This document shows positions 48,181 to 59,222 of a stretch of DNA of 64,000 nucleotides, piece after piece. Made by a program: the position numbers and the translations under genes. Every line of letters begins with the position of its first letter. Positions within the stretch are counted from its first letter, which is position 1. This DNA comes from Rhodospirillaceae bacterium (GTDB lineage: Bacteria; Pseudomonadota; Alphaproteobacteria; Rhodospirillales; Rhodospirillaceae). The notes under the pieces were generated by a model. It searched no databases. It had not been told where the DNA came from and was given only the letters and a program-made list of their open reading frames with translations. The stretch spans positions 19,139-83,138 of the forward strand of contig SHVO01000001.1 of the NCBI GenBank assembly GCA_009694245.1, read 5' to 3'.

Positions 48181-49110
48181 ATGACGACCCTGGTCCTCAG
48201 TCACGATAGCTACCTCACCCACGACACGGGTTCCCATCACCCGGAATGTCCCGACCGCTTGCGCAGCGTCCTGAAGGCGCTCGATCAATCGGCGCTCACC
48301 GGACTTATGCGCGAAGTTGCCCCGGAAGCCACGGTCGCCGAGGTCGCGCGCGCCCATCCCGGTGGCTATATCACTGACATTCTTGCGGCCATGCCGCGCG
48401 AGGGCCTGCGTTACCTGGACGGCGACACAGTGGTTTCGCCCGGCTCGGCCGAAGCCATGATGCGGGCCGCCGGTGCGGCGGTGCGCGCGGTCAACGCCGT
48501 GGCCGCCGGCGAGGCCGACAACGCTTTCTGCGCCGTGCGCCCGCCGGGCCACCATGCCGAGTCGACGCGGCCGATGGGATTCTGCCTGGTCAACAATGCC
48601 GCCGTCGCCGCGTTGCACGCACGCGCCGTCCACCACTGCCAACGCGTCGCGGTAATTGATTTCGATGTTCACCACGGCAACGGCACCCAGGAAATGTTCT
48701 GGAACGACGCCGAAGCCTTCTATGCCTCCACCCACCAGTTCCCGTTTTACCCGGGAACGGGGTCGCGCCAGGAGCGGGGCGGGCACAACAACGTGGTCAA
48801 CGTTCCCCTTGCGGCCGGCGATCGGGGTGACGTCTTCCGCGGCGGACTTCGGGACGAGATTTTGCCGGCGCTTACCGCCTTTCAGCCGGATTTTGTGATA
48901 ATTTCCGCCGGCTTCGACGCCCATAAGGATGACCCCTTGGGACAACTCAGACTGACGGAAACCGACTTTGCCTGGGCTACCACCGCGATCATGGACGTCG
49001 CCGATAACGTCTGCGGCGGACGGGTGGTATCGGTGCTCGAAGGCGGTTACAACCTGGATGCGCTGGCGGACTGCGTGACGGCACATGTGGAGACCTTGAA
49101 GGATCACTGA
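48181..49110 (+). CDS. Histone deacetylase family protein
   Basis: MTTLVLSHDSYLTHDTGSHHPECPDRLRSVLKAL...AFCAVRPPGHHAESTRPMGFCLVNNAAVAALHA...VIDFDVHHGNGTQEMFW. Confidence 0.95.
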   Translation: MTTLVLSHDSYLTHDTGSHHPECPDRLRSVLKALDQSALTGLMREVAPEATVAEVARAHPGGYITDILAAMPREGLRYLDGDTVVSPGSAEAMMRAAGAAVRAVNAVAAGEADNAFCAVRPPGHHAESTRPMGFCLVNNAAVAALHARAVHHCQRVAVIDFDVHHGNGTQEMFWNDAEAFYASTHQFPFYPGTGSRQERGGHNNVVNVPLAAGDRGDVFRGGLRDEILPALTAFQPDFVIISAGFDAHKDDPLGQLRLTETDFAWATTAIMDVADNVCGGRVVSVLEGGYNLDALADCVTAHVETLKDH

Positions 49111-49111
49111 A

Positions 49112-49366
49112 ATGGCCAAGACCCCAAATGATGTAGGCGCGGACATTGCCGCCCTAGGCTTCGAGGACGCCATGAAGGAATTGGAACGGATCGTGCGCGA
49201 CCTGGAAAGCGGTCAGGTCAAACTCGACGACGCCGTTAAGGCTTACGAACGTGGGGCGGCATTGAAGCGCCATTGCGAAGCCAAGCTGGCCGAGGCCCGC
49301 GCCAAGGTCGAAAAGATTACCGGCGTCGGCAAGAGCCTTGGATTGGAGCCGGTCGATCGTGAGTAA
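49112..49366 (+). CDS. xseB: Exodeoxyribonuclease VII small subunit
   Basis: LGFEDAMKELERIVRDLESGQVKLDDAVKAYERGAALKRHCEAKLAEARAKVEKI. Confidence 0.95.
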   Translation: MAKTPNDVGADIAALGFEDAMKELERIVRDLESGQVKLDDAVKAYERGAALKRHCEAKLAEARAKVEKITGVGKSLGLEPVDRE

Positions 49367-50288
49367 CGCCGCCACACGCGCGAATTCCACAACCGCTGTC
49401 ATGAGCGCTTTTCAAGCCGAACTGATTGCCGTTGCCGCCGCCGCCAACGCCGAACTGGACCGGCTCTTGCCGACGGTACCGGGCCCGGAGGGGCGTGTCG
49501 TCGAAGCCATGCGCTTCGCCGCCCTCGACGGCGGAAAACGCCTGCGGCCGTTTCTCGCGGTCGCTGCTGCCGATTTGTTCGATGTGCCGCGCGCGCGGTC
49601 GATGCGCGCCGCTGCGGCGGTGGAGATGGTGCATTGCTACTCGCTCGTACATGACGACCTTCCGGCCATGGATGACGATGATCTGCGCCGCGGCCGTCTA
49701 ACGGTCCACCGAAAATTCGACGAAGCCACGGCGATTCTCGCGGGCGATGCGCTTTTGACCGAAGCTTTCGCCGTGCTCGCCGATCCGCAAACGCATCCCG
49801 ACGGGGCCGTGCGCGCCAACCTTGTGGCTGAACTGGCGCGCGCTTCAGGGGCATCGGGCATGGTCGGCGGCCAGATGATCGACCTCCTGGCGGCGTCGCT
49901 TACCATGGACGACGCGGGGCTGAAGCGGCTCCAGAATCTCAAGACCGGCTGCATCATTGCCGCCGCCTGCCGCATGGGTGCGGTGCTGGCGGGGGCCCCT
50001 GGCTCAACGGTGGAAATTCTCGGTCGCTACGGCATGGATTTGGGCCTGGCCTTTCAGATCGCCGACGACGTCCTCGACGCCGAATCCACCGCCGCCGAAA
50101 CCGGCAAGGCCACCGGGAAGGACGCGGCTGCCGGCAAGGCGACCTTTGTTTCCCGCGTCGGCCTTGAAGGCGCGAAAACCCTCGCTAAAACGCTTGCGAA
50201 TCAAGCCACTAACCATTTGATTTCATTTGGGGATAGGGCCGATCTCCTTCGCGAGGCAGCAGGGTTCGCGGTGACACGGCGCACCTGA
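49359..50288 (+). CDS. ispA: Farnesyl/geranyl diphosphate synthase (polyprenyl synthetase)
   Basis: MRFAALDGGKRLRPFLAVAAADLF...CYSLVHDDLPAMDDDDLRRGRLTVHRKFDEATAILAGDALL...AFQIADDVLD; GTG start overlaps the xseB stop. Confidence 0.95.
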   Translation: MSNAATRANSTTAVMSAFQAELIAVAAAANAELDRLLPTVPGPEGRVVEAMRFAALDGGKRLRPFLAVAAADLFDVPRARSMRAAAAVEMVHCYSLVHDDLPAMDDDDLRRGRLTVHRKFDEATAILAGDALLTEAFAVLADPQTHPDGAVRANLVAELARASGASGMVGGQMIDLLAASLTMDDAGLKRLQNLKTGCIIAAACRMGAVLAGAPGSTVEILGRYGMDLGLAFQIADDVLDAESTAAETGKATGKDAAAGKATFVSRVGLEGAKTLAKTLANQATNHLISFGDRADLLREAAGFAVTRRT

Positions 50289-50347
50289 TACAGTTACGGC
50301 TGATCTGTTAACTTCCGAGCCGGATCTACGATCCAGGGACGACTGCC

Positions 50348-52297
50348 TTGACCTTACCCACAGATCCATCCGCGCCGCATACGCCACTGCTCGATCGCGT
50401 TTCGCGGCCCGCGGATTTACGCAATCTCAGCCTTGAGCAACTGACGCAGTTAGCCGCAGAACTGCGCGCGGAAACCATCCACAGCGTTTCCCGTACCGGC
50501 GGGCATTTGGGCGCCGGGCTCGGTGTGGTGGAACTGACCGTCGCCATCCATCACGTTTTTGACACGCCGGGCGACCGCCTGATCTGGGACGTGGGCCATC
50601 AATGTTACCCACATAAGATTCTTACCGGGCGGCGTAACCGCATGGCGACCATCCGTCAAAAAGATGGACTGTCCGGTTTCACGTTGCGCACGGAGAGCGA
50701 ATTCGATCCATTTGGCGCAGGCCATAGCTCAACGTCGATCTCCGCCGGGTTGGGCATGGCGGTGGCGCGCGACTACGCCGGCGACGACAACCACGTGATC
50801 GCCGTCATCGGCGACGGCAGCATGAGCGCCGGCATGGCCTACGAAGCCATGAACAACGCCGGTGCGCTCAAGAGCCGCCTGATCGTCATCCTCAACGATA
50901 ACGATATGTCGATCGCGCCGCCGGTGGGCGCCATGAGCGCTTATCTTTCGCGCCTCCTTTCGTCGAAATCTTACCTGAACATCCGCCAGGCGCTGAAGCA
51001 GATCGCTTCGTATTTCCCGAAACCCATTGAACTTGCCGCCAAGCGCGTCGAGGAATACACGCGCGGCATGGTGACGGGCGGCACGCTGTTCGAGGAAATG
51101 GGGCTGTACTATGTCGGGCCGATCGACGGCCACCGCATCGAACATCTGGTGCCGGTCTTGCGCAACATTCGGGACAGCGAAGCCAAGGGACCCTTTCTGA
51201 TTCACGTCGTGACTCAGAAGGGCCATGGCTACGCGCCCGCCGAAGCCTCCACCGACAAGTACCACGGCGTCACCAAGTTCGACGTGGTTTCGGGCACCCA
51301 AGCCAAAGCCGCCGTCAAGGCGCCGTCCTATACCGGCGTATTCGCCAAGGCGTTAATCGCCGAGGCCGAGGCCGACAGTAAGATTATCGCGATCACCGCC
51401 GCGATGCCGAGCGGCACCGGCCTCGACAAGTTCGGTGAAAAATTTCCTAAGCGCTGTTTCGATGTCGGCATTGCGGAGCAACATGCCGTAACCTTCGCGG
51501 GCGGCTTGGCGACCGAAGGCTATAAACCGTTCTGCGCGATCTATTCCACTTTCCTGCAACGCGCCTATGATCAGGTGGTGCACGACATCGCCGTTCAGAA
51601 TTTGCCGGTGCGCTTCGCCGTCGACCGCGCTGGCTATGTCGGAGCCGATGGCGCTACCCATCAGGGCTCTTTCGATCTCGCCTACCTTGGCTGTTTGCCC
51701 AACTTCACCATTATGGCCCCGGCCGACGAAGTGGAGTTGATGCATATGGTCGCAACGGCCGCGGCCCACAATACCGGCCCTATCGCCTTACGTTATCCGC
51801 GCGGTGAAGGTGTGGGCCTGGAGTTGCCCGCGCGCGGCACAGCCTTGACCATCGGTAAGGGCCGCATTGTTCGCGAGGGTACAACCATCGCCTTGCTCAG
51901 TCTGGGCACGCGCCTGGCCGAATGCCTCAAGGCGGCCGACGAGTTAGCCGCCCGCGGACTTTCCACGACCGTCGCCGATGCGCGCTTCGTCAAACCCCTG
52001 GATACCGAGTTGATCAACCGCCTCGCTGACAATTACGAGGTCGTGCTGACGGTGGAAGAGGGCGCCGCCGGCGGCTTCGGCGCCGCCGTCCTCCAGCACC
52101 TCGCCGGTAGTGGCCGTTTGGACAAGGGCCTGCGCATCCGCAGCCTGACAATGCCCGATGCATTCTTTGAACACATGAAGCCCGAGGACCAGCTTCTGGC
52201 GGCGGGCCTTACCGCCCCCGGTATTGTCGCCGCGGCCCTGGAGGCCTTAGGCATTGAGGCAGGCGAACTTGGCAGTGAAAAGCCCGTCCGGGCCTGA
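50348..52297 (+). CDS. dxs: 1-deoxy-D-xylulose-5-phosphate synthase
   Basis: [85 protein letters not shown]. Confidence 0.97.
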   Translation: MTLPTDPSAPHTPLLDRVSRPADLRNLSLEQLTQLAAELRAETIHSVSRTGGHLGAGLGVVELTVAIHHVFDTPGDRLIWDVGHQCYPHKILTGRRNRMATIRQKDGLSGFTLRTESEFDPFGAGHSSTSISAGLGMAVARDYAGDDNHVIAVIGDGSMSAGMAYEAMNNAGALKSRLIVILNDNDMSIAPPVGAMSAYLSRLLSSKSYLNIRQALKQIASYFPKPIELAAKRVEEYTRGMVTGGTLFEEMGLYYVGPIDGHRIEHLVPVLRNIRDSEAKGPFLIHVVTQKGHGYAPAEASTDKYHGVTKFDVVSGTQAKAAVKAPSYTGVFAKALIAEAEADSKIIAITAAMPSGTGLDKFGEKFPKRCFDVGIAEQHAVTFAGGLATEGYKPFCAIYSTFLQRAYDQVVHDIAVQNLPVRFAVDRAGYVGADGATHQGSFDLAYLGCLPNFTIMAPADEVELMHMVATAAAHNTGPIALRYPRGEGVGLELPARGTALTIGKGRIVREGTTIALLSLGTRLAECLKAADELAARGLSTTVADARFVKPLDTELINRLADNYEVVLTVEEGAAGGFGAAVLQHLAGSGRLDKGLRIRSLTMPDAFFEHMKPEDQLLAAGLTAPGIVAAALEALGIEAGELGSEKPVRA

Positions 52298-52309
52298 GCT
52301 GCTCTTCCC

Positions 52310-53053
52310 GTGAAGCCGCCAAAAATCCGTCTGGACGAGCTTTTGGTCGAGCGCAGCCTCGCCGAAAATCCGGCTCAGGCGCTGGCGATGGTCATGGCCG
52401 GGTTAGTCTTCAGCGGCGAGCAAAAACTTACCTCGGCGGGCGCCAAGGTCAGCGCCGACTTGCCGCTGCTCGTCCGGGGCGCGGAACATCCGTGGGTGTC
52501 ACGCGGCGGCCTGAAACTGGCCCACGGCCTTGCGCACTTCGCCTTCGATGCCAAAGACCGAATCTGTCTCGATCTCGGTGCCTCGACGGGTGGTTTTAGC
52601 GACGTGTTGCTGACCCACGGCGCGGCCAAGGTTTATGCCGTCGACGTCGGTTACGGGCAGCTCGCGCACAAACTGCGCATTGATCCGCGCGTGGTCGTGC
52701 TGGAGCGCACCAATGCGCGCGCGATCGATCGTGTCACGATACCTGACAGCGTTTCCGCCGTCGTTTGCGACGCGAGCTTCATCGGATTGCGGACGATCCT
52801 GCCGGCCGCTCTGGCACTGGCGGCACCCGGGGCGTGGTTGATCGCGCTGATCAAACCGCAGTTTGAAGTCGGCAAGGGCCATGTCGGCGCGAAGGGCGTG
52901 GTGCGCGACCCAACGCTTCACGCCGAGGTCTGCGATACCATTACCGCCTGGATGAATGATCAGCCGGGCTGGCGAGTTGTCGGCGTGACGCAAAGTCCGA
53001 TCACGGGTCCCGAAGGCAACGTCGAGTTCCTGATGGGGGCGGTTAGGGACTAG
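52310..53053 (+). CDS. tlyA: TlyA family rRNA methyltransferase/hemolysin
   Basis: RLDELLVERSLAENPAQALAMVMAGLVF...WVSRGGLKLAHGLAHF...CLDLGASTGGFSDVLLTHGAAKVYAVDVGYGQLAHKLR. Confidence 0.94.
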   Translation: MKPPKIRLDELLVERSLAENPAQALAMVMAGLVFSGEQKLTSAGAKVSADLPLLVRGAEHPWVSRGGLKLAHGLAHFAFDAKDRICLDLGASTGGFSDVLLTHGAAKVYAVDVGYGQLAHKLRIDPRVVVLERTNARAIDRVTIPDSVSAVVCDASFIGLRTILPAALALAAPGAWLIALIKPQFEVGKGHVGAKGVVRDPTLHAEVCDTITAWMNDQPGWRVVGVTQSPITGPEGNVEFLMGAVRD

Positions 53054-53130
53054 GCAGCAAGACTTTTCTCATTTGCGTGCAGTTTTCGCCAATGCTGACA
53101 AGTTCATACTCCATAAAATCAACTGAGCAG

Positions 53131-54915
53131 CTACTTCGCTACCACCGGTGCCATCAAAAGCTGCGGACCGCGCGCCGCGGCGGACTCAAACTGTTCCATC
53201 AGGGGCGCGACCACCTTGGCAAACCACGCCGCCGCGCGGAAGAAACTCTCAACGTCTTCCGGGGCATCGTTGGCGCCGAAATATTTGAAGATGTCCCACC
53301 AGCCTTCTTTCTCGTCGGAGAACTTCACCAATCGCAGCCGATCCTGCGGCTGGAGGCCAATCCGGGTCTTGGTATAATCGAGCGCCTTCAGAAACCCGCC
53401 CAATTCGTCAACCAAACCGGCGCCCACGGCATCGGCGCCGCTCCACACTCGGCCGCGCGCGACTTTGTCGATCTCGGCGACGGTTTTGTTGCGCCCCTGG
53501 GCCGCCTTGCCGGTGAAGTCGGCGTAGGTCGCATCGAGCATCCGGTTCAGGCGTTCGATGTCTTTCGGCGAAAAATCTGTTGTCGCGCTGAACATGCCAG
53601 CCGAATCGCCAAAGGTAATGCGCTCGCGATTGATATCGAGCTTGGCGAGCGCGTCGCCCACGACCATCTTGCCGGTGAACACGCCGATGGAGCCGGTGAC
53701 GGTGGCGGGGGACGCGAAAATCCGGTCGGCCGGCATGGCGATGAAATAGCCGCCCGAGGCCGCGGTATCGCCCATACTGACGATCACCGGCTTACCCTTT
53801 GCCTTGGCGCGCACGATCTCGCGCCAGATGGTGTCGGAAGCGGCGTACGATCCGCCGGGACTGTCGATGCGCAGGAGGATGGCATTGATCTTGCCGTCGT
53901 CGGCGGCGCGGCGGACGGTTTTCGCCATCGAATCGGCATGGATGCCTAGTTCGCCGGAGAAGGGGCTGTCCTCGCCGCGGCGGTCGATTTCACCGACGGC
54001 ATGAATCACCGCGACGCGCCTGCGCGCCGCCGCCGCGCCGGGCACTGGCAGCGAAACGTAGCGGTCGAGGTTCATCTCCTCGGCGCCTGGGAGCTGCTTT
54101 TTCAAAGCCTCGTCGAATTCATCGCGATACCCGAGGTGATCGACAAGCTTCCTGTCGAGGGCCTCCGTGGCCAGTTGCGGCCCCTCATCGATCACAGCCC
54201 TGACCGCATCGGCGCTGATCTTGCGGTCGGCGGCGATGCCCGCCACCATTTGCTCGAACCAGGACCCGAGCAGCGCGCGGGTTTCCTCGCGGTTGGCTTC
54301 GGACATGCCGGTGTTGGTGAAGGTCTCGGGAGCGCTTTTGTACTCGCCGCGCGCCACGAAACTGCCTTTGACTCCGAAACGCGCGAGGAAAGTCTTTAGG
54401 AAGAATCCTTCCGTACCAATTCCCGCGATGCCGACGGTCGCCGAGGGTTGCACCCAGATATCGCCGAAGGCCGCCGCCAGGTAGTAAGTTGGAAGGGCGC
54501 CTTCGCCTTCGCCCATGGTCTCCGAAAAAAGTAGCGCGGGTTTTCCGGCGGCGCGGAATTCCGCGACCACGTCGCGAATTTCCTGGCTTTGCGCGAGGCC
54601 CAGGCTGGGATTGCTCAAGGTGGCTTTGATCGCGACCACGCGGGGATCGTCCTTGGCTTTGCGGATGGCAACGACAGCGTCGGGCAAAGTCGTCGCCGCG
54701 CGCAGGTTGAAGCCCTCAAGGCGCGGGCCACCAGGTCCTTCCACCAAGTTCTTGTCCAAGTCGAGTGTCAGCACGATCTTGTCGGGGACCGCGCTAACGG
54801 GCCGGCGCATGCCGTCGAGGTTGGAAGCCATATAAATCAGGCCGACAAAGACGGCGACCGACAGGAGACCGATACCCGAAAACAGGCCCAGCAGAATAAA
54901 GCTGAAAGTACGCAT
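53131..54915 (-). CDS. sppA: Signal peptide peptidase SppA, 67 kDa type
   Basis: AILLRIDSPGGSYAASDTIWREIVRAKAKGKPVIVSMGDTAASGGYFIAMPADRIFASPATVTGSIGVFTGK. Confidence 0.95.
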   Translation of the reverse strand: MRTFSFILLGLFSGIGLLSVAVFVGLIYMASNLDGMRRPVSAVPDKIVLTLDLDKNLVEGPGGPRLEGFNLRAATTLPDAVVAIRKAKDDPRVVAIKATLSNPSLGLAQSQEIRDVVAEFRAAGKPALLFSETMGEGEGALPTYYLAAAFGDIWVQPSATVGIAGIGTEGFFLKTFLARFGVKGSFVARGEYKSAPETFTNTGMSEANREETRALLGSWFEQMVAGIAADRKISADAVRAVIDEGPQLATEALDRKLVDHLGYRDEFDEALKKQLPGAEEMNLDRYVSLPVPGAAAARRRVAVIHAVGEIDRRGEDSPFSGELGIHADSMAKTVRRAADDGKINAILLRIDSPGGSYAASDTIWREIVRAKAKGKPVIVSMGDTAASGGYFIAMPADRIFASPATVTGSIGVFTGKMVVGDALAKLDINRERITFGDSAGMFSATTDFSPKDIERLNRMLDATYADFTGKAAQGRNKTVAEIDKVARGRVWSGADAVGAGLVDELGGFLKALDYTKTRIGLQPQDRLRLVKFSDEKEGWWDIFKYFGANDAPEDVESFFRAAAWFAKVVAPLMEQFESAAARGPQLLMAPVVAK

Positions 54916-54951
54916 GTTAGGAATCCTCCTGCCGCCGGACTTGGGTCCCGA

Positions 54952-55004
54952 CTAGCCGCTAGTCGCTAGACCCTTTCCCGGTTCGCTTGAATCGGGAAGG
55001 GGTC
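54952..55004. repeat. 7-bp phased CTAG triplet followed by imperfect hairpin
   Basis: CTAGCCG-CTAGTCG-CTAGACC, then GACCCTTTCCCG...CGGGAAGGGGTC. Confidence 0.75.
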
Positions 55005-55067
55005 CAGATTCATATGAATAACGCGCTTCTGTCGGAAAACCGGACGCCCATTTTTCCGGGAGGCGCG

Positions 55068-56159
55068 CTAGGTTCCGCATTGCGCCTGGTGGAGCAGCAG
55101 GTGATCGGCCAGCACGATCGCCAGCATGGCTTCGGCCACCGGCACGCCGCGAATGCCGACGCAGGGGTCGTGGCGGCCTTTGGTGCTGATGGTGGTATTG
55201 CGGCCGCGCACGTCGATGGTCTTGCGCGGCGTGAGGATCGAGCTTGTCGGCTTGATCGCGACGCGCGCGACAATTGGCTGGCCGCTGGAGATGCCCCCGA
55301 GAATACCGCCGGCGTGGTTGGAAAGGAATTTCACGTCGCCCTGGCTTTTTCCGGCGCGCATTTCGTCGGCATTTTCCTCGCCTGAAAAAGCCGCGGCGGC
55401 GAAACCCGCGCCGATCTCAACACCTTTGGCGGCGTTGATGCTCATCATGGCCGAGGCGATGTCGGCGTCGAGTTTGCCGTAAACCGGCGCACCCAGGCCG
55501 GCCGGGATACCGTGGGCAATGACTTCGATGACCGCGCCCGCGGAAGAGCCCGCTTTACGCACGTCGTCAAGATATGCGGCCCAGATCTCGGCCGCTTTTG
55601 CGTCGGGCGAAAAGAATGGGTTCTTGCCGACCTGTTTCCAATCCCAGCGTTTGCGATCAATGACGTGCGGCCCGATCTGGGTCAGCGCGCCGCGAATGGT
55701 AATCTTCGTGCCGAGGCGTTGGGTCAAAACCTTGCGCGCGATCGCGCCAGCGGCGACGCGCATGGCGGTTTCACGCGCCGACTGCCGCCCGCCCCCGCGA
55801 TAGTCGCGTATGCCGTATTTTTTCCAATAGGTGTAGTCGGCATGGCCGGGGCGAAACTTTTCGGCAATGTCGCCGTAGTCCTTGCCGCGCGCATCGATAT
55901 TTTCGATCAGGAGGCCGATCGGCGTTCCCGTGGTCATGCCCTCAAACACGCCGGAAAGGATCTTCACGGCATCGGGCTCGCGGCGCTGGGAGGTGTATTT
56001 CGATTGCCCCGGTTTCCGCTTGTCGAGCCACACCTGAATGTCGGCTTCGGTGAGGGGAATCATCGGCGGCACGCCGTCAACGACGCAGCCGATGGCCGGG
56101 CCATGGCTTTCGCCGAAGGTCGTAAAGCGGAAAAGGGTACCGAACGTGTTGCTGGACAT
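55068..56159 (-). CDS. aroC: Chorismate synthase
   Basis: [63 protein letters not shown]. Confidence 0.97.
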   Translation of the reverse strand: MSSNTFGTLFRFTTFGESHGPAIGCVVDGVPPMIPLTEADIQVWLDKRKPGQSKYTSQRREPDAVKILSGVFEGMTTGTPIGLLIENIDARGKDYGDIAEKFRPGHADYTYWKKYGIRDYRGGGRQSARETAMRVAAGAIARKVLTQRLGTKITIRGALTQIGPHVIDRKRWDWKQVGKNPFFSPDAKAAEIWAAYLDDVRKAGSSAGAVIEVIAHGIPAGLGAPVYGKLDADIASAMMSINAAKGVEIGAGFAAAAFSGEENADEMRAGKSQGDVKFLSNHAGGILGGISSGQPIVARVAIKPTSSILTPRKTIDVRGRNTTISTKGRHDPCVGIRGVPVAEAMLAIVLADHLLLHQAQCGT

Positions 56160-56164
56160 GGCGC

Positions 56165-57004
56165 CTACTTGACGAGATTGGCGCCGGCGAGCAGCTCCGA
56201 AATCTGCTGGGACGATTCAGGCGCCATCATTCCGACAACGTGATAGCCACAATCGACATGAAGCACTTCACCGGTCACGCCGCTGGCGAGATCACTCAGA
56301 AGATAGAGGCCGGATTTGCCGACGTCCTCGATGGTGACGTTGCGATCCATCGGCGCGTTCAGCTCGTTCCACTTTAGAATATAGCGGAAATCGCCGATGC
56401 CCGAAGCCGCGAGGGTCTTGATCGGGCCCGCCGAGATCGCGTTGACGCGAATGTTCTTAGGCCCCAAATCCGTCGCGAGATAGCGCACGCTGGCTTCCAA
56501 GGCCGCCTTGGCCACGCCCATGACATTGTAATGGGGAATGACGCGCTCGGCACCGTGGTAGCTCAGCGTCAAGAGGCTGCCGCCGGTGCTCATCAACGGT
56601 TCGGCAAGGCGGCAGACTTCGGTGAAGGAAAAGCACGAGATGTCCAAGGTGTTCAGGAAATTCGCGCGGGTGGTGTCGCAGTAGCGCCCTTTCAGCTGAT
56701 CCTTGTCGGAGTAAGCGATGGCGTGAACGACAAAGTCGAGGCCGCCCCAGCTCTTTTGAATTTCGGCGAAGACCTTTTCCACCGAGCCCGAGTCGGTGAC
56801 GTCACAGGGCAGGACCAGGGGGGCGTTAACGCTTTGCGCCAATGGCCGGACACGCTTTTCCAGGGCCTCGCCCTGGTAGGTGAAGGCAAGGGTGGCGCCA
56901 TGGGCGCTTAACGCCTGGGCGATCCCCCAAGCGATCGACCGATCATTGGCGACGCCCATGACCAGCCCCTTCTTGCCGTGCATCAAAAGCTGCTGTTCGC
57001 CCAT
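56165..57004 (-). CDS. fabI: Enoyl-[acyl-carrier-protein] reductase (NADH)
   Basis: [37 protein letters not shown]...[34 protein letters not shown]. Confidence 0.97.
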   Translation of the reverse strand: MGEQQLLMHGKKGLVMGVANDRSIAWGIAQALSAHGATLAFTYQGEALEKRVRPLAQSVNAPLVLPCDVTDSGSVEKVFAEIQKSWGGLDFVVHAIAYSDKDQLKGRYCDTTRANFLNTLDISCFSFTEVCRLAEPLMSTGGSLLTLSYHGAERVIPHYNVMGVAKAALEASVRYLATDLGPKNIRVNAISAGPIKTLAASGIGDFRYILKWNELNAPMDRNVTIEDVGKSGLYLLSDLASGVTGEVLHVDCGYHVVGMMAPESSQQISELLAGANLVK

Positions 57005-57107
57005 GGTCGTATCCAGGCCTTGCGGCAGAAACTGTCAAAAAGCTTTCGGGAACCAATAACTTGCGGCATCCTACACGAAACCATTTTTTGGGCAAGGCGG
57101 GCAACGT

Positions 57108-58427
57108 ATGGCACCGGTCGACGAGTCCTCGATGGAGGCCGATAGACCTCCGCGATTGGGAGCGGCGCGCGCCGCGGTCCGGGGCGCACTCACCGAGCCC
57201 AAGTTCCTTTTGCCGTTTCTCGTCAGTCGAATGAGCGAAGCCTGCGTAAGCAGTACGGCCGCCGCCCTCAGTTTCTGGACGGCACTCGCGGTTGTCCCGG
57301 CCTTGGCCTTGGTTCTGGCGACATTGGCGGCGGTTCCGGCCTTCGATCAACTAAGGGCTTCATTGCAGGAGGCCATCGTCTCCAACCTTGTCCCGGACAC
57401 CGGCCTGAGAATCAACGAAGCGCTGACCGACTTCATCGAGGCGGCCGGCAATCTGACGGCATTCGGCGTCATCGGCTTGGTCGTAACCTCCGTACTTCTG
57501 CTTCTGACGGTCGAGGACGCGCTCAACGAGATTTTTGGCGTGACCCGGCCACGTCCTTTGCGAAAGCGACTCCTGGTATTCTGGGCGGTCATGACAATTG
57601 GTCCGGTGCTCCTCGGCGCGGGCCTATCCCTTCTCGGATACTTCGCCGGCATACAAATGTTCGAAGGCGCGCCGGCCGCGGGGCCAACGGCATTTCTACT
57701 TGGCGGCGTCATGCCGACCTTGCTGACCTGGGCGACCCTCGCATTTCTGTTCATGATTATTCCCAACCGCCGCGTGAGCTTGAAAGACGTGTTGGTCGGT
57801 GCGGCCGTCGCCGCCCTACTGCTCGCGGCCTTGCGCCAGGCGTTCACGCTTTACGTGATCTTTATGACGTCCTATCAGGCGATCTACGGCGCGCTGGCGG
57901 CGGTGCCGGTATTCTTGGTTTGGATTTATCTCGTCTGGCTTGCGGTGATGGTGGGTGCAATCGTCGCCGCTGCTCTGCCGGATTGGCGCACCGCGCGCGT
58001 CGGATTTGGTCCCGGCGTCGGCGGACGGCTGGTGCTCGCGCTGGAAGTTCTGGCGCGCCTTGCCGTGGCGCGCCGTGGCGGCGTGGGCCTCGCGGCCGAA
58101 CCCTTAGCCAGGGCATTGGGTGCATCCGGCCCGGTCTTGAACCGAGTACTCGATGAACTGCGCCTCGGCATGTTCATCGCGCCGACCGAGGATGGCAGCT
58201 GGGTCCTCAGCCGTGACCTGGAGCGTACGGCCTTGGCCGATCTTGTCCATCACTTCGGCCTCGGTTTGGATATGGGTGCGGCCAGCGATGAGCTAAAACT
58301 TGGCGACCTCGGAAAACGCCTGAACCAATACTTGCAGAACGCGGCGGAATCGGAGCGGACGCTCTTGAGCGTAAGTCTCGCCCGACTGGTCATGCTGCCC
58401 GAAGAGTCGCCGCCCGGAGCCCAATAA
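57108..58427 (+). CDS. YihY/BrkB-family membrane protein
   Basis: FLVSRMSEACVSSTAAALSFWTALAVVPALALVLATLAAVPAFDQLRASLQEAIVSNLVP...TSYQAIYGALAAVPVFLVWIYLVWLAVMVGAIVAAAL. Confidence 0.9.
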   Translation: MAPVDESSMEADRPPRLGAARAAVRGALTEPKFLLPFLVSRMSEACVSSTAAALSFWTALAVVPALALVLATLAAVPAFDQLRASLQEAIVSNLVPDTGLRINEALTDFIEAAGNLTAFGVIGLVVTSVLLLLTVEDALNEIFGVTRPRPLRKRLLVFWAVMTIGPVLLGAGLSLLGYFAGIQMFEGAPAAGPTAFLLGGVMPTLLTWATLAFLFMIIPNRRVSLKDVLVGAAVAALLLAALRQAFTLYVIFMTSYQAIYGALAAVPVFLVWIYLVWLAVMVGAIVAAALPDWRTARVGFGPGVGGRLVLALEVLARLAVARRGGVGLAAEPLARALGASGPVLNRVLDELRLGMFIAPTEDGSWVLSRDLERTALADLVHHFGLGLDMGAASDELKLGDLGKRLNQYLQNAAESERTLLSVSLARLVMLPEESPPGAQ

Positions 58428-58431
58428 ATAA

Positions 58432-58455
58432 GGGGCGGCCGGTTGCGGCCGCCCC
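58432..58455. terminator. GC-rich hairpin between convergent genes
   Basis: GGGGCGGCC-ggttgc-GGCCGCCCC. Confidence 0.65.
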
Positions 58456-58479
58456 GTACTCTCGACGAATTTGACTTAC

Positions 58480-58968
58480 CTATCCGGAAACGATCTTCCA
58501 GGAGCCGTCGGGCTGCTGGCAGGCGGTGCCGTAAGCCTTCTCGCGCTGGCCGCCGACCACAATCTCCGACTGGAATTCACGGCAGTACTCGCCGGAGTTG
58601 CGCCTGCCGTCGCGGACGGTGGTGACGGTGCCCGAATTGCCGGTCCTGGGATTGTTCCAGATGATGGTTTCATTGATCGGCGCCACATAGGCGCGCTGTT
58701 CGGCCTCGCGCATTCGCATGCGGTCGATATCGTCCATGCGCTTGCCAATGCTGCTGCCAATGGCCGCGCCGGCGACGGCACCAACGGCGGTCATCGCAGC
58801 CTGCCCGTCGCGGCCGCCAAACTTGGAGCCGAGCAATCCCCCGATGAGCGCGCCGCCGATAGCCGCGCCGCCCTGGTTCTGTCCCTCGGCGCAGCCGGTC
58901 AATGTCAGGGAGGAAACCACGGCCATGACTGCCATGAACTTCGGGGTATTGATCCCAAGGATACTCAT
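58480..58968 (-). CDS. Glycine-zipper 2TM / 17 kDa surface antigen-like lipoprotein
   Basis: Lipobox LTLTGC; GGAAIGGALIGGLLGSKFGG...GAVAGAAIGSSIGKRMDDIDR. Confidence 0.88.
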   Translation of the reverse strand: MSILGINTPKFMAVMAVVSSLTLTGCAEGQNQGGAAIGGALIGGLLGSKFGGRDGQAAMTAVGAVAGAAIGSSIGKRMDDIDRMRMREAEQRAYVAPINETIIWNNPRTGNSGTVTTVRDGRRNSGEYCREFQSEIVVGGQREKAYGTACQQPDGSWKIVSG

Positions 58969-59222
58969 GTGTCTTCGTCCTTCTAAAGTGTCCGTCTAGC
59001 CGTATAACGCCCGGCCTCGCCGGGCAGTTCCATGACGGCGATCAAATTCAGCCATCGAAGCTACTGACTTCACGCCCAATTGAGCCCGGCAAAGGTGGCA
59101 AAAATAAGGGCATGAGCCGCGCTGTCAACCGGTCGGCAAGCGCCAAAACCGTGAGCATTGACAAGGACCTGCGCCAGGTTGACTTTAGCTGCGCCGGCAA
59201 CCCACGCCGTCGGCCCTTGAAC

